A DNA stretch of 54,019 nucleotides, from NCBI GenBank assembly GCA_017434085.1, contig JAFRFY010000002.1, forward strand, positions 1 through 54,019, given 5' to 3'. Source of the DNA: Clostridia bacterium (GTDB taxonomy: Bacteria; Bacillota; Clostridia; Christensenellales; Aristaeellaceae). Under the pieces are notes generated by a model that was not told where the DNA came from, did no database searches, and worked only from the letters and a program-made list of their open reading frames with translations. The stretch's first letter is position 1. Each line of letters begins with the position of its first letter. Below are positions 8,384 to 18,762 of the stretch, one piece after another. The position numbers and the translations under genes were made by a program.

Positions 8384-8412
8384 ATTTTACCACAACCTGC
8401 CGCCGCGGGCAA
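8384..8412 (-). promoter_or_regulatory. Sigma-A-type promoter for the MATE gene
   Basis: On the minus strand, TTGCCC (8407-8412), a 17-bp spacer and TAAAAT (8384-8389), with TGG directly before the -10 (extended -10). Confidence 0.6.
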
Positions 8413-8434
8413 CCGGGAAATGTATTGAAATGAC

Positions 8435-10324
8435 TCACTGGATCACGATCACCGTCTGTCCCCGCCCGCAGTGCTCATAGAGCCACTTGGCGTCCTCCAC
8501 CGACAGCCGGACGCAGCCGTGGGAGGCGGGGTTGCCGAGGTTGCGCTGGGAGCTTCGGCGCAGGGATTTTTCGTCCTTGCTGCCGTAGATGACGGAGTGG
8601 AACATGATGTCGTCCACGATCTTGTAGCTATACTGGGCCCAGCAGAAGAACTTCTTGAAGTAGTGCCAGCGGTTGACCGGGTGGCCCTCCAGATAGATGC
8701 CGCGGGGCGTGGAATCGTGAAGGCCCGTGGAGCACTTGAAGGTCTTGACCAGCTCATAGCGGTTATCGTCGCCGAGGGAGTAAACCTCCACCGTCTGGCG
8801 GGCGATGCTGACATCAACGCGGTAGCGATAGGGCTTCGAAAGCGCCGCCGTGGAGAACAGCGCCGCGGTGGTCGCCTGATCGACGGCGTCCGTCCGGGGC
8901 AGGCCGTTGACCTTCTGGAACTCGTGCAGCGCGCTCAACGTGTTGTCGCCGATCATGCCGTCGATGCCGGCCTTGTCCAGATAGAACAGCGTGTAAAGGC
9001 GGCTCTGGACCCGCGCGGCGTCCATGGTGGCGTCGGCGTCGAAGGCGCGGTACTCCAAAAGGCCGTTTTGAAGCGCGGCCACGGTCTCCTTGGTGAGGTG
9101 ATCGGGGCTGTCCTCCTCCTTAAGGTAGTCGGCGACGTGCGAAAGCGCCTTCTCCAGGGCGTCGCCGTAGACGCCGTCGGGCAGCTCGGTGGTGTAGCCC
9201 GCGGCCACCAGCGCCGCCTCCACGTCCATGACGGCCAGCCCGCTGTCGCCCTTGGCGATCTCGTGCGGGGCGCAGTGGTCGGCGCGGGGCGCGGTGGCTG
9301 AGAACAGGGCGTCGACGGTCCTGCGGTCCGCCACGCCGGTGGCGTCCACGCCCGCCTTCCACTGGAACATGACAAGCGCCTCGCGGGCGTAGTCGTCGAA
9401 GGTGTCGTCCGCCGCGGCGTCCATGTAGCCCAGGTCGTTGAGGCGCCGCTCGACGCGCCCGGCCTCGGCGTCCGTCATGCCCTCGGATACGTCCCGAAGG
9501 TAGGAGGAATACGCCTCGCTGTACAGGCAGTAGAGCGTGAGGGGAGAGGCCACGCCGGTCTTTTCCACCGGGATGCCCTGGTCGATCAGGTGCTGCTGGA
9601 ACGCCTGCACGGCGCTCGTGGTGGTCTTGCCGTACTCGCCGTCGAGGGCCTCGGTCATGAAGCCGTAGCGCAGGAGGTTCCTCTGGAGCATCTCCACATC
9701 CTCGCCCTTGCTGCCCGCGGACAGGCCCTCGGGCAGGGTCTCCACCTGGTCGGAGAACAGGCGCAGCACGGTTTCGGCGTTGGCCGTGCCGGTGACCTTC
9801 AGTCCGTTGATACGCTGGAAGATCTTCACTGCGTTCGTGGACTTCTCGCCCAGCTTGCCGTCGGCGGTGCCCTGGAGATAGCCCAGGTCGATGAGCCGCT
9901 GCTGTATGCTTTTGGGATTGATGTCCTCCTCAGCGTATTTCAGAAGCAGCGTGCGGGTGTACTCGTCGAGGTGGCCCGTCGCGTTCAGCCCGCTCTGGCG
10001 CTGAAAGGCCCGCAGCGCCGCCTCGGTGTGCTTGCCGAACTTACCGTCCACGGCGTCGTCGTAGAAGCCCAGGTTGGCGAGGCTCTGCTGGGCGTCGCGC
10101 ACGGCGTCCTCATTGTCGTCCAGCACCGGCAGGGCGCTGTCCCGCGCGACGGGCATATCCGCTCCGTCTGCCGGGGCGGTTTCCCCGGTGTCTGCCGGGG
10201 CGATTTCCACGGCGGCGGTCGGGGTGGTTTCCCCGGCGTCGGGCGTCGGAAGTTCCTCGGCCGAGCCGGTCATTATCGTAAGCGCGAGCAGCGCGATCAT
10301 CAGAAGGGGGATGCGTCTGGACAT
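8435..10324 (-). CDS. Secreted L,D-transpeptidase (YkuD) with six peptidoglycan-binding repeats
   Basis: This 629-residue exported protein has a signal peptide (SRRIPLLMIALLALTIMTGSA, cleavage near residues 20-22) and a short acidic Ala/Pro/Thr/Asp linker. Six PG_binding_1-like repeats follow (each with a LGYxxxxxDGxxGxxTxxAVxxFQ pattern), then a C-terminal YkuD domain. The catalytic motif is SHGCVRLS with His602 and Cys604, and HSVIYGS lies upstream. The enzyme would make 3-3 crosslinks in the wall or attach proteins. The ATG at 10324 is used because GGAGG lies five bases upstream; the longer frame to 10435 has no signal-peptide-compatible start. It is divergent from a hybrid histidine kinase. 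The fifth repeat is degenerate. Confidence 0.9.
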   Translation of the reverse strand: MSRRIPLLMIALLALTIMTGSAEELPTPDAGETTPTAAVEIAPADTGETAPADGADMPVARDSALPVLDDNEDAVRDAQQSLANLGFYDDAVDGKFGKHTEAALRAFQRQSGLNATGHLDEYTRTLLLKYAEEDINPKSIQQRLIDLGYLQGTADGKLGEKSTNAVKIFQRINGLKVTGTANAETVLRLFSDQVETLPEGLSAGSKGEDVEMLQRNLLRYGFMTEALDGEYGKTTTSAVQAFQQHLIDQGIPVEKTGVASPLTLYCLYSEAYSSYLRDVSEGMTDAEAGRVERRLNDLGYMDAAADDTFDDYAREALVMFQWKAGVDATGVADRRTVDALFSATAPRADHCAPHEIAKGDSGLAVMDVEAALVAAGYTTELPDGVYGDALEKALSHVADYLKEEDSPDHLTKETVAALQNGLLEYRAFDADATMDAARVQSRLYTLFYLDKAGIDGMIGDNTLSALHEFQKVNGLPRTDAVDQATTAALFSTAALSKPYRYRVDVSIARQTVEVYSLGDDNRYELVKTFKCSTGLHDSTPRGIYLEGHPVNRWHYFKKFFCWAQYSYKIVDDIMFHSVIYGSKDEKSLRRSSQRNLGNPASHGCVRLSVEDAKWLYEHCGRGQTVIVIQ

Positions 10325-10354
10325 AGCGGCCTCCATGGTTCTTTTCTCATGAAG

Positions 10355-10363
10355 ATTATACCA
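10355..10363 (-). promoter_or_regulatory. Extended -10 element for the L,D-transpeptidase gene
   Basis: TGG-TATAAT on the minus strand, about 30 bp upstream of the start. No convincing -35 at 16-18 bp was seen, so recognition may depend on the extended -10. Confidence 0.45.
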
Positions 10364-10462
10364 TCTGTGTCGCGTAAATATGTGAACGGAATATGGCTTA
10401 ATGGCATAGGGCGCATGAAAAAAAGATGACCGCAACCGTATCCACGCGCAAACAGAATGTGG

Positions 10463-10491
10463 TTGAAAAGAAGGGTTGTTTCTGGTAAAAT
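10463..10491 (+). promoter_or_regulatory. Promoter for the hybrid histidine kinase gene
   Basis: TTGAAA (10463-10468), 17-bp spacer, TAAAAT (10486-10491), with TGG before the -10. It lies 41 bp upstream of the start codon. Confidence 0.65.
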
Positions 10492-10532
10492 AGAACCACT
10501 ATGATACTCCGGGGTCGATGGAGGCGCAAACC

Positions 10533-12970
<2,438 letters not shown>

Positions 12971-12977
<7 letters not shown>

Positions 12978-13221
12978 GGGCAGGCGCAAGCGCGAAAGCG
13001 CCCCTGCGAAATCCATGCGGCTGTAGGGGCGATGAGGGCAGGCGCAAGCGCGAAAGCGCCCCTACGAAATCCATGCGGCTGTACAGGCGATGAGGGCAGG
13101 CGCAAGCGCGAAAGCGCCCCTACGAAATCCATGCGGCTGTACGGGCGATGAGGGCAGGCGCAAGCGCGAAAGCGCCCCTACAGAATCCATGCGGTTGTAG
13201 GGGCGATGCCCTCATCGCCCG
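12971..13221. repeat. 58-bp tandem array, four full units plus a partial fifth
   Basis: Units begin with GCGATGAGGGCAGG at 12971, 13029, 13087 and 13145, an exact 58-bp period. Near-identical inner sequence contains AAGCGCGAAAGCGCCCCTA and a CCATGCGG tail. At 13203 the array ends with the palindrome GGGCGAT-GCCCTC-ATCGCCC. The GTAGGGGCG and CGCCCCTAC segments of each unit can pair into hairpins. The stop codon of the histidine kinase gene (12975-12977) lies inside unit 1. No protein is encoded, and the units are not separated by unique spacers. Confidence 0.88.
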
Positions 13222-13235
13222 TTCTGCGTCTCCGC

Positions 13236-13484
13236 TCAATACAGCTCCCTCAGCACCAGCGCCGTGATGCCGGGATTGTCGCCGGGCGCGACGCGGAGCA
13301 CCTTTTTATGGTAGCGGTATTCATCCCATATCATGTCCCGCAGGTTGGTCCCGCGGTGGAAGCCGTGGACCAGCCTGATCTGATACACCCCCGGCCCGGC
13401 GGCGGACAGGGCGCGGTTGATGATGCGCACGGCCTCCGCCTGGGTCTTTCCGTGCAGGTCGATGGTCACGAAGGGGTCGTTCAT
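13236..13484 (-). CDS. Smr-domain protein (small, stand-alone)
   Basis: This 82-residue protein consists of little more than an Smr domain. It has IDLHGKTQAEAVRIINRAL (the conserved LHG and a following helix) and IRLVHGFHRGTNLRDMI, where the family has a (V/I)xGxG.H..G..L motif. Smr domains, known from MutS2 and stand-alone proteins, bind or nick nucleic acids. The start ATG (13484-13482) overlaps the stop of the HD gene in an ATGA, so translation is coupled. It is the last gene of the sugar ABC/hexokinase operon. The function of so short a form is unknown. Confidence 0.78.
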   Translation of the reverse strand: MNDPFVTIDLHGKTQAEAVRIINRALSAAGPGVYQIRLVHGFHRGTNLRDMIWDEYRYHKKVLRVAPGDNPGITALVLRELY

Positions 13485-14239
13485 TGCTCCCAGATCCTCT
13501 CTCGCATGTGGGAAAACCACGCTTTTGTAGCTTCATTATCCGATTGGAAGCCCAGCATGCGCTCCACATAGCCCTGCTCCCGGGCGATTGTCCGGCTGAC
13601 CGGGTACACCAGCTCGAACACCAGGCACAGGTGGGCGACCACGTAATCCGCCGGGTACTGCTTGAGCGACCTCAGCACGGCGGTGCGATTCCGAAAGCAG
13701 TCCTTCACGGCCTCGCTGACGGGAGAGACGCGCAATGCCTCGGTGGTGACGTTGTAGATGTCCTCAAGCGGCGTGTCGCAGTTGACCCGGAAGATGTCGA
13801 TCTTGTCCGCGTCCCGGAGGATGTGGCAGCAGGCCATCTCTGATTCGGACAGCCCCGCGTCGATGCGGTATCTGCTGTGGTTGCGTATGGCGGCTTCGAG
13901 GAGGGCGCGATCCGACGGCGTGAGGTCGTCCGGCGCGAACCGGTTCAGAAGCCCCTCCTTGAACAGCAGGTCCGCGCCGAGGGCGGCGTGATCCACCGAG
14001 ACGGCGTCCACAAAGGTGCCGTAGCGCCTGACCTGCTCGAAGCGGCCGATGTCGTGGAGCATGCCGCACAGCCAGGCGAGGTCGACGTCCGCCGCGCCGG
14101 TGGCTTCGGCGATGCGATCGCACAACCCGGCGACACGTGTGGTGTGGTCGATCTTGAGCCTGATCTTGGGGTCGGCGGCGTTGTAGCCGGAGACGTAGTC
14201 CTCAAAGGCGGCGGTGACCGCGTATCTGTTCAGTTTCAT
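13481..14239 (-). CDS. HD-domain metal-dependent phosphohydrolase
   Basis: This 252-residue protein has an HD superfamily layout: His32 in KIDHTTRV, His62-Asp63 in MLHDIGRFEQ, and a distal Asp in ILRDADKIDIFRV near residue 143. Family members hydrolyse nucleotide or other phosphates, with divalent metals. The real substrate cannot be read from the sequence. It overlaps the hexokinase stop and the Smr start by ATGA at each end, which makes it the middle of a translationally coupled trio. Whether it acts on a sugar phosphate or a nucleotide is open. Confidence 0.85.
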   Translation of the reverse strand: MKLNRYAVTAAFEDYVSGYNAADPKIRLKIDHTTRVAGLCDRIAEATGAADVDLAWLCGMLHDIGRFEQVRRYGTFVDAVSVDHAALGADLLFKEGLLNRFAPDDLTPSDRALLEAAIRNHSRYRIDAGLSESEMACCHILRDADKIDIFRVNCDTPLEDIYNVTTEALRVSPVSEAVKDCFRNRTAVLRSLKQYPADYVVAHLCLVFELVYPVSRTIAREQGYVERMLGFQSDNEATKAWFSHMRERIWEQ

Positions 14240-15501
14240 GCTTCCCTCACATAGGCGGCGACGGCGGTGCCCTTCATGACGGCGTCCGGCACGGTGTGAA
14301 ATTCATAGTAAAGGGATCGGCGCTTTGCCGCGTACTCCGCCATGCAGGCCTCGAGCTTCCGTCGGAAGCCCGGCTGCCTGAGATAGGTGGAGCCCTCGGC
14401 GGTGATGAAGGCGGGCGCGTCGGCCGAGCGTCCGATCCCGGCTTTGAGCAGCGCCGCGGTGACCGTGACGCCGCACAACAGGGCGCTCCGGCCGGTCATG
14501 GCGCCGATGATGGATGCTACGGTGCTTCTGTCCGCGCCGGACGCGCACGCGGCGGCGACGGGCCCGCCGTTTAACGGATCCCCGGCGAAGGCGCTGATGT
14601 CCGACGACGCCAGTGCCGCCCCGGCGAGGGCGTCCGCAAGGCGCTGCGAGAAGCCGGGGGAGAGCAGCCCCTCCGCCTCGGCGGCCTCCAGCACCAGCGC
14701 CATCAGGCCGCCCTGATAGCCGCCGGACACCATCTTCTCAAAGCGGTCGCAGCCGGGGTCGATGTGCCCGCGGTCGTAGCGGTCGTCGATGTCCCCGGTG
14801 GGAAAGCCGCAGTACGCGCCGGATTCCACGTTGATCAGCGCCCCGGACGGCTCCCGGTAGGCGGTGTTCGTGCCGGTGCCGTAGATGAAGCCCACGAAGC
14901 CGCTGTAACGATCATTCCCGGCGTCCAGCCTGCCGCCCAGCGCGGCGGCAAGGGTGTCGTTGACGACCGTGAAGCGCTTAGAGCAGGCGAGTCCCAGAGA
15001 TGCGGCGGCGTCCCGCAGGCCCGCCCCCACGCGGCTGCCCACGAGCCCGGGCACGTCCAGCTGCTTGGCCCCGGCGGTCACCACGGCGTCGCCGTCCGGA
15101 AGCGGCGCGGCGGCCAGCGAAAAGCATATGCCCACGCGGTCGGCAGCCAGATGGTCCCCGATGCCCGAGGCGAGGGCGCGGTAGAAATCCTCCAGGCGCG
15201 TGCGCCTGCCGATGCCCGGCGTGCGGAACGCGGGCCGGCGGTCGATGGCCAATACCCCGCCCCTGTCGAGCGTGACGAGGGCGGAGCGCACGTTGGTGCC
15301 GCCGATGTCTATGGCGGCGACGGTGACGGGCGCCTCGGGCAGGGGACGTGTCCCCAGCGCCATGGGGATCATCTTTAGGGAACCGGGATGTCCGCCGCGG
15401 ACCGAATCCATCTCACCCATAAACCGCGCGAGCTGTTCCTCCCAGTCGTAGGCGGCGGCGCACAGCCTGTGGCGCAGCAGGAAATCGTTTACGGCGCTCA
15501 T
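14236..15501 (-). CDS. Eukaryote-type hexokinase family sugar kinase
   Basis: This 421-residue protein has the hexokinase, not ROK, pattern. It has AAIDIGGTNVRSALV (phosphate 1), VVNDTLAAALGG (catalytic Asp of the NDT motif), GFIYGTGTNTAYRE with the following INVESGAYCGF, and PGCDRFEKMVSGGYQGGLM, the block that in yeast and animal hexokinases reads PGxxxFEKMISGMYLGE. It would phosphorylate a hexose with ATP in the cytoplasm, matching the upstream sugar ABC importer. The ATG at 15501 overlaps the permease stop in ATGA; the frame runs far upstream, but that extension is antisense noise over the permease gene. Similar bacterial hexokinases exist in Clostridia, so recent transfer is not implied. 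Confidence 0.85.
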   Translation of the reverse strand: MSAVNDFLLRHRLCAAAYDWEEQLARFMGEMDSVRGGHPGSLKMIPMALGTRPLPEAPVTVAAIDIGGTNVRSALVTLDRGGVLAIDRRPAFRTPGIGRRTRLEDFYRALASGIGDHLAADRVGICFSLAAAPLPDGDAVVTAGAKQLDVPGLVGSRVGAGLRDAAASLGLACSKRFTVVNDTLAAALGGRLDAGNDRYSGFVGFIYGTGTNTAYREPSGALINVESGAYCGFPTGDIDDRYDRGHIDPGCDRFEKMVSGGYQGGLMALVLEAAEAEGLLSPGFSQRLADALAGAALASSDISAFAGDPLNGGPVAAACASGADRSTVASIIGAMTGRSALLCGVTVTAALLKAGIGRSADAPAFITAEGSTYLRQPGFRRKLEACMAEYAAKRRSLYYEFHTVPDAVMKGTAVAAYVREA

Positions 15502-16379
15502 TCCTTGACGCCCCCCGCGGTCATGCCCATCACGATGTACTTCTGGAAGATCACCGTGATCGACACCGGGATCAGCGAGCCCAGTATGCCGGCCACGCTG
15601 ATCATGCCGTAGTCGATGGTGAACTTGCCGTTGAACTCGGCGATGGCCACCGGCATGGTCTTGGCGGAGAGGCTGGAGGTGAATATCAGCGAATAGAAGA
15701 ACTCGTCCCAGCTCATCAAAAAGGCCAGTATGCCCGTGGCGATAGCCCCCGGTCGGGCGATGGGCATGAAGATGTAGAACAGCGTTTGAAGCCGCGTCGC
15801 GCCGTCCACCTGCGCCGCCTCCTCGAAGGATTTGGAGATGGAGCCGAAGAAGTCCTGCATCACCCAGATGATGAAGGGCACGATGAAGGACAGGTACAGT
15901 ATGATCAGCGGCCCCCGCTTGTCCAGCCAGCCGAACCGGTTGTAGATGCGGTAAAGCGGTATGATCAGCGCCGCGGGCGGCAGCATGTAGGTGAACAGTA
16001 TCGTCAGCATGAGCCCGTTCTTGCCGCGGAAGCGCACGTGGGCAAACGAATACGCGCCCAGGGAACCCACGATCAGGCTCAAAAGCGTGACCGCGGCGGC
16101 GATGATGAAGCTGTTGATCAGCGCGATGCGGAACACGTAGGCGGGGTCGCTGCCGTTGTCGCTCAAGAACACCTGCCTGAAGCGCTCGAAGGTGACGGTC
16201 TCCGGGATCAGCTTCAACGGCTTGGCCGTCAGGTCCACCGCGCGCATGATGCTGGTCATGAACATCCACACGACCGGCCCGAGCACGACGAGCGCCAGCA
16301 GGAGGCCGAGGCTCATGTAGAGTATCGTGCGCCCCCGCTTGCCGGGGGAGAAATCCCAGCGCCTGCCCCTTTGCTTCAT
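15498..16379 (-). CDS. Carbohydrate ABC transporter permease, MalG type
   Basis: This 293-residue protein has six predicted membrane helices. The cytoplasmic EAA loop reads EEAAQVDGATRLQTLFYIFMP, which contacts the ATPase subunit, and the C-terminus is GMTAGGVKE, typical of the MalG/AraQ branch. It would form the importer channel with the MalF-type partner just upstream. Start and stop are embedded in ATGA overlaps with both neighbours, so expression is coupled through to the hexokinase gene. No ATPase gene is present in the operon. Confidence 0.92.
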   Translation of the reverse strand: MKQRGRRWDFSPGKRGRTILYMSLGLLLALVVLGPVVWMFMTSIMRAVDLTAKPLKLIPETVTFERFRQVFLSDNGSDPAYVFRIALINSFIIAAAVTLLSLIVGSLGAYSFAHVRFRGKNGLMLTILFTYMLPPAALIIPLYRIYNRFGWLDKRGPLIILYLSFIVPFIIWVMQDFFGSISKSFEEAAQVDGATRLQTLFYIFMPIARPGAIATGILAFLMSWDEFFYSLIFTSSLSAKTMPVAIAEFNGKFTIDYGMISVAGILGSLIPVSITVIFQKYIVMGMTAGGVKE

Positions 16380-17254
16380 CGTTCATCCCCCCGTTTCATC
16401 ATGCGGATGTAGATAATCGTCATCAGCACCACCACCAGCACGATCAGGTAGGCGAGCGTCGCGGCCTCGGAGTAGTTGAGGTTCGTGAAGGCCTGGAGGT
16501 AGGTGTCGTACATCAGCGTCTTGGTGCTGTTGGCGGGACCGCCGCGGGTCATGAGGTAGAATATGTCGAAGGCCTTGAACTTCTCCACCGTGCGCATCAC
16601 GATGATGACCATGATGGTGGGCTTTATGGCGGGCAGCGTGATGGCGAAGAAGCTGCGGAAGGCCCCAGCGCCGTCCACTCGCGCGGCCTCGTAGCGGGTC
16701 TGGTCGATGCCCTGGAGCGCCGCGAGGAAGAATATCACCGCCAGCGGCGTCATCTTCCAGGCGTCCGCCACGATGATGCACAGCATGGCCGTGGAGGGGT
16801 TGCCGAGCCAGGACTGGTAGGCGTCGATCAGGTGAAGGCGCATCAGTATGGCGTTGATGACGCCGTACTCGCCGTTGAGCATCAGCTTCCAGAGGCTGCC
16901 GTTGACCACCGTGGGGATGGCCCAGGGGATGATGACGATGGAGCGCAGAAACCGCACCCCCGGGAACTCCTCGTTGAGCAGCAGCGCGATCATCAGCCCG
17001 AACGCCGTCTCGATGGCCGTGGAGGCGACGGTGAAATAGAGCGTGCGGCCCAGGTCCTCCCAGAACGCGCTGGAGGTCAACGCCTTCTGGTAGAAGCCGA
17101 GGCCCGCGAACTCCCCGTTGTGGGAGGACAGGGGGTCGATGTTGACGAAGCTGTACACCAGCGTGGTGATGATGGGGATGATGATGATCCCGAACACCAC
17201 GATCATGGACGGCGTGATGAGCGCGTAGCCGTAGCGCTCCTCTTCTCTTTTCAT
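16376..17254 (-). CDS. Carbohydrate ABC transporter permease, MalF type
   Basis: This 292-residue membrane protein has six helices. An N-terminal ALITPSMIVVFGIIIIPIITT segment and the EAA loop YEAARVDGAGAFRSFFAITLP (about 195-215) identify the MalF/UgpA branch. It pairs with the MalG-type permease, whose ATG overlaps its stop codon. The gene lies 78 bp downstream of the binding-protein gene, across a strong hairpin. A shared MsmX/MsiK-like ATPase encoded elsewhere is likely, as in many Gram-positive sugar importers. Confidence 0.92.
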   Translation of the reverse strand: MKREEERYGYALITPSMIVVFGIIIIPIITTLVYSFVNIDPLSSHNGEFAGLGFYQKALTSSAFWEDLGRTLYFTVASTAIETAFGLMIALLLNEEFPGVRFLRSIVIIPWAIPTVVNGSLWKLMLNGEYGVINAILMRLHLIDAYQSWLGNPSTAMLCIIVADAWKMTPLAVIFFLAALQGIDQTRYEAARVDGAGAFRSFFAITLPAIKPTIMVIIVMRTVEKFKAFDIFYLMTRGGPANSTKTLMYDTYLQAFTNLNYSEAATLAYLIVLVVVLMTIIYIRMMKRGDER

Positions 17255-17289
17255 ACGCTCCGGCCTCCTCTCTGCATGTTACAAACTAT

Positions 17290-17312
17290 GGGCTGCCGCG
17301 GTGCGGCAGCCC
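17290..17312 (-). terminator. Intra-operon hairpin after the binding-protein gene
   Basis: A perfect 10-bp stem (GGGCTGCCGC 17290-17299 with 17303-17312) has a 3-base loop. On the minus strand it is not followed by a real U-run, so it is more likely a partial terminator or mRNA-stabilising hairpin that sets a high binding-protein to permease ratio. Confidence 0.6.
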
Positions 17313-17332
17313 TCTGGGTTGATTCGAAGCGC

Positions 17333-18580
17333 TTACCGGTCGGCCAGCTCCAGCGCGACGGCCTGGAGTCCGGTCAGGGCTTCCTCGGCGGTCTTCTGGC
17401 CCAGCAGCACCAGCTGGATCTCGGTCTGCATGGCAGTGGAGAGCTCGTTGTAGTAGGGCACCATCGGGCGGTTCTGGATGAAGTCAAACTGCACCTGGGA
17501 CGCCGCCACGACCTCCGCGCCCGCGGTCTCGATGACCTGGGGATCGGTGTAGAGGCTCTTCCAGATGGGCAGCGCGTTGGCGCAGTACTTGGCCTGCATC
17601 TCCTTGGAGGCGAGGAACAGCATGTACTCCCAGGCCTCGTCGGGATGCTTGCAGCCCGCGGTGATCATCAGCGGCATGCCGCCGTTGACCGTGGCGCTCT
17701 GGGCCTTGTCGGTGCCGGGGATGGGGGTGATGGCGCCCTGGCCGACCACGGAGGACTGGCCCTCATCGTTCATGGAGGCGTACTGATAGGTCCAGTTGAT
17801 GGCGAACACGGCGTTGCCCGCAGCGAAGGTGGACAGCACGTCGTCCTCGATCATCTCGAGGCTCTTGGGGTTGCACAGGCCGTCCTTCAAGGTCTGGGCC
17901 ATGAAGTCCAGCGCCTCGATGTTCTCGGCCTTATCCAGCGTCGGCTGGTTGTTCTCGTCCACGAAGGCGCCGCCGAAGGAACCGGCGATGCAGGTGTAAT
18001 CGCAGATCAGGCACTCGGCCTGGGCGTAGCAGCCCACGATCGGGTATTCACAGATGCCCTTCTCCTTGCAGGCCTTCGCGTCCTCGATCAGCTGATCCCA
18101 GGTGGCGGGGGCTTCCTCGATGCCGGCCTGCTTCAAAAGCTCCATGTTCACGAACATGTACTTCACGTCGTTGAGCCAGGGCATGCCGTAGTACTTGCCC
18201 TCGTAGCGGGTGGCGTCCAGCGCGCCCTGGTAGATGTCGTCCAGGTCCAGCGCGCTCACGCGGTCGGTGACGTCCAGCACCAGGCCGGCCTTGGCGAACT
18301 GGGCGGGCCAGATGCAGTCGCCCAGTATCACGTCGTAGCCGCCGCTGGCCGCGGAGGTCAGGATTTTGGGCGCCAGCTCCTCATAGGCGACGAAGGTGGG
18401 GTTGACCTGTATGCCGGTCGCGTCGGTGAAGGCCTGGGTCATGGCGAGCACGTCGTCCTCGCTGTAGCCGGCCTGCTTCATGAAGATGGCGTTGAGCGTG
18501 ACGTCGTCCGCCAGGGCGCCGAACGCGCACAGCGACGACAGCATGACGAGGGTGAGAATGAGACAAAGCGTCTTTTTCAT
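17333..18580 (-). CDS. Extracellular sugar-binding protein of an ABC importer (family 1)
   Basis: This 415-residue secreted protein has a signal peptide MKKTLCLILTLVMLSSLC followed by AFGALA-DD, which suggests signal peptidase I cleavage after ALA. Bacterial family 1 binding-protein wording includes YDVILGDCIWPAQFAKAGLVLDVTD, YGMPWLNDVKYMFVNMELLKQAGIEEAPATWDQLI, and the C-terminal MQTEIQLVLLGQKTAEEAL. It should deliver an oligosaccharide or monosaccharide to the two permeases. The ATG at 18580 has GGGAGG seven bases upstream. The Cys in SSLC is not in a good lipobox, so in a Gram-positive cell retention is unclear. Promoter and divergent HAD gene lie immediately upstream. Confidence 0.9.
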   Translation of the reverse strand: MKKTLCLILTLVMLSSLCAFGALADDVTLNAIFMKQAGYSEDDVLAMTQAFTDATGIQVNPTFVAYEELAPKILTSAASGGYDVILGDCIWPAQFAKAGLVLDVTDRVSALDLDDIYQGALDATRYEGKYYGMPWLNDVKYMFVNMELLKQAGIEEAPATWDQLIEDAKACKEKGICEYPIVGCYAQAECLICDYTCIAGSFGGAFVDENNQPTLDKAENIEALDFMAQTLKDGLCNPKSLEMIEDDVLSTFAAGNAVFAINWTYQYASMNDEGQSSVVGQGAITPIPGTDKAQSATVNGGMPLMITAGCKHPDEAWEYMLFLASKEMQAKYCANALPIWKSLYTDPQVIETAGAEVVAASQVQFDFIQNRPMVPYYNELSTAMQTEIQLVLLGQKTAEEALTGLQAVALELADR

Positions 18581-18625
18581 GATGATACCTCCCTGCAATG
18601 TAATGTCGTGGTAAACACCGCCTAT

Positions 18626-18654
18626 ATTATATTCCTATTAAGTGCCGTTCGCAA
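18626..18654 (-). promoter_or_regulatory. Promoter of the sugar ABC importer operon
   Basis: Minus strand: TTGCGA (18649-18654), 17-bp spacer, TATAAT (18626-18631). It lies 46 bp upstream of the binding-protein start. No obvious operator palindrome was seen. Confidence 0.65.
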
Positions 18655-18695
18655 GCCCTTTTTTAACGCTTTGGAAAAAACACTGTCGAAATCCC

Positions 18696-18725
18696 TTGCC
18701 ACGCACCGCCCGGGTGTACTATAAT
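18696..18725 (+). promoter_or_regulatory. Promoter of the HAD hydrolase gene
   Basis: TTGCCA (18696-18701), 18-bp spacer, TATAAT (18720-18725), 37 bp before the start codon. Confidence 0.6.
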
Positions 18726-18762
18726 GGACAAAAATACTGTGAACGGTGACGGAGAGACGGAT

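Noticed and set aside
6293..8428. Long + strand open frame (about 711 codons)
   Set aside because: It is antisense to the MATE and purine permease genes; composition is low-complexity His/Asp/Gly/Gln with no domain.
14236..15501. ROK-family glucokinase
   Set aside because: It lacks the ROK CxCGxxGC zinc motif and instead has the hexokinase GTGTN and FEKMVSG blocks.
14236..16386. A 716-residue fusion reading upstream of the hexokinase
   Set aside because: The upstream part is antisense-like noise over the permease gene. The ATG at 15501 in an ATGA overlap is the natural start.
18527..18580. Lipoprotein signal in the sugar-binding protein
   Set aside because: The Cys follows SSL, which is not an acceptable lipobox. 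Cleavage after ALA fits better.
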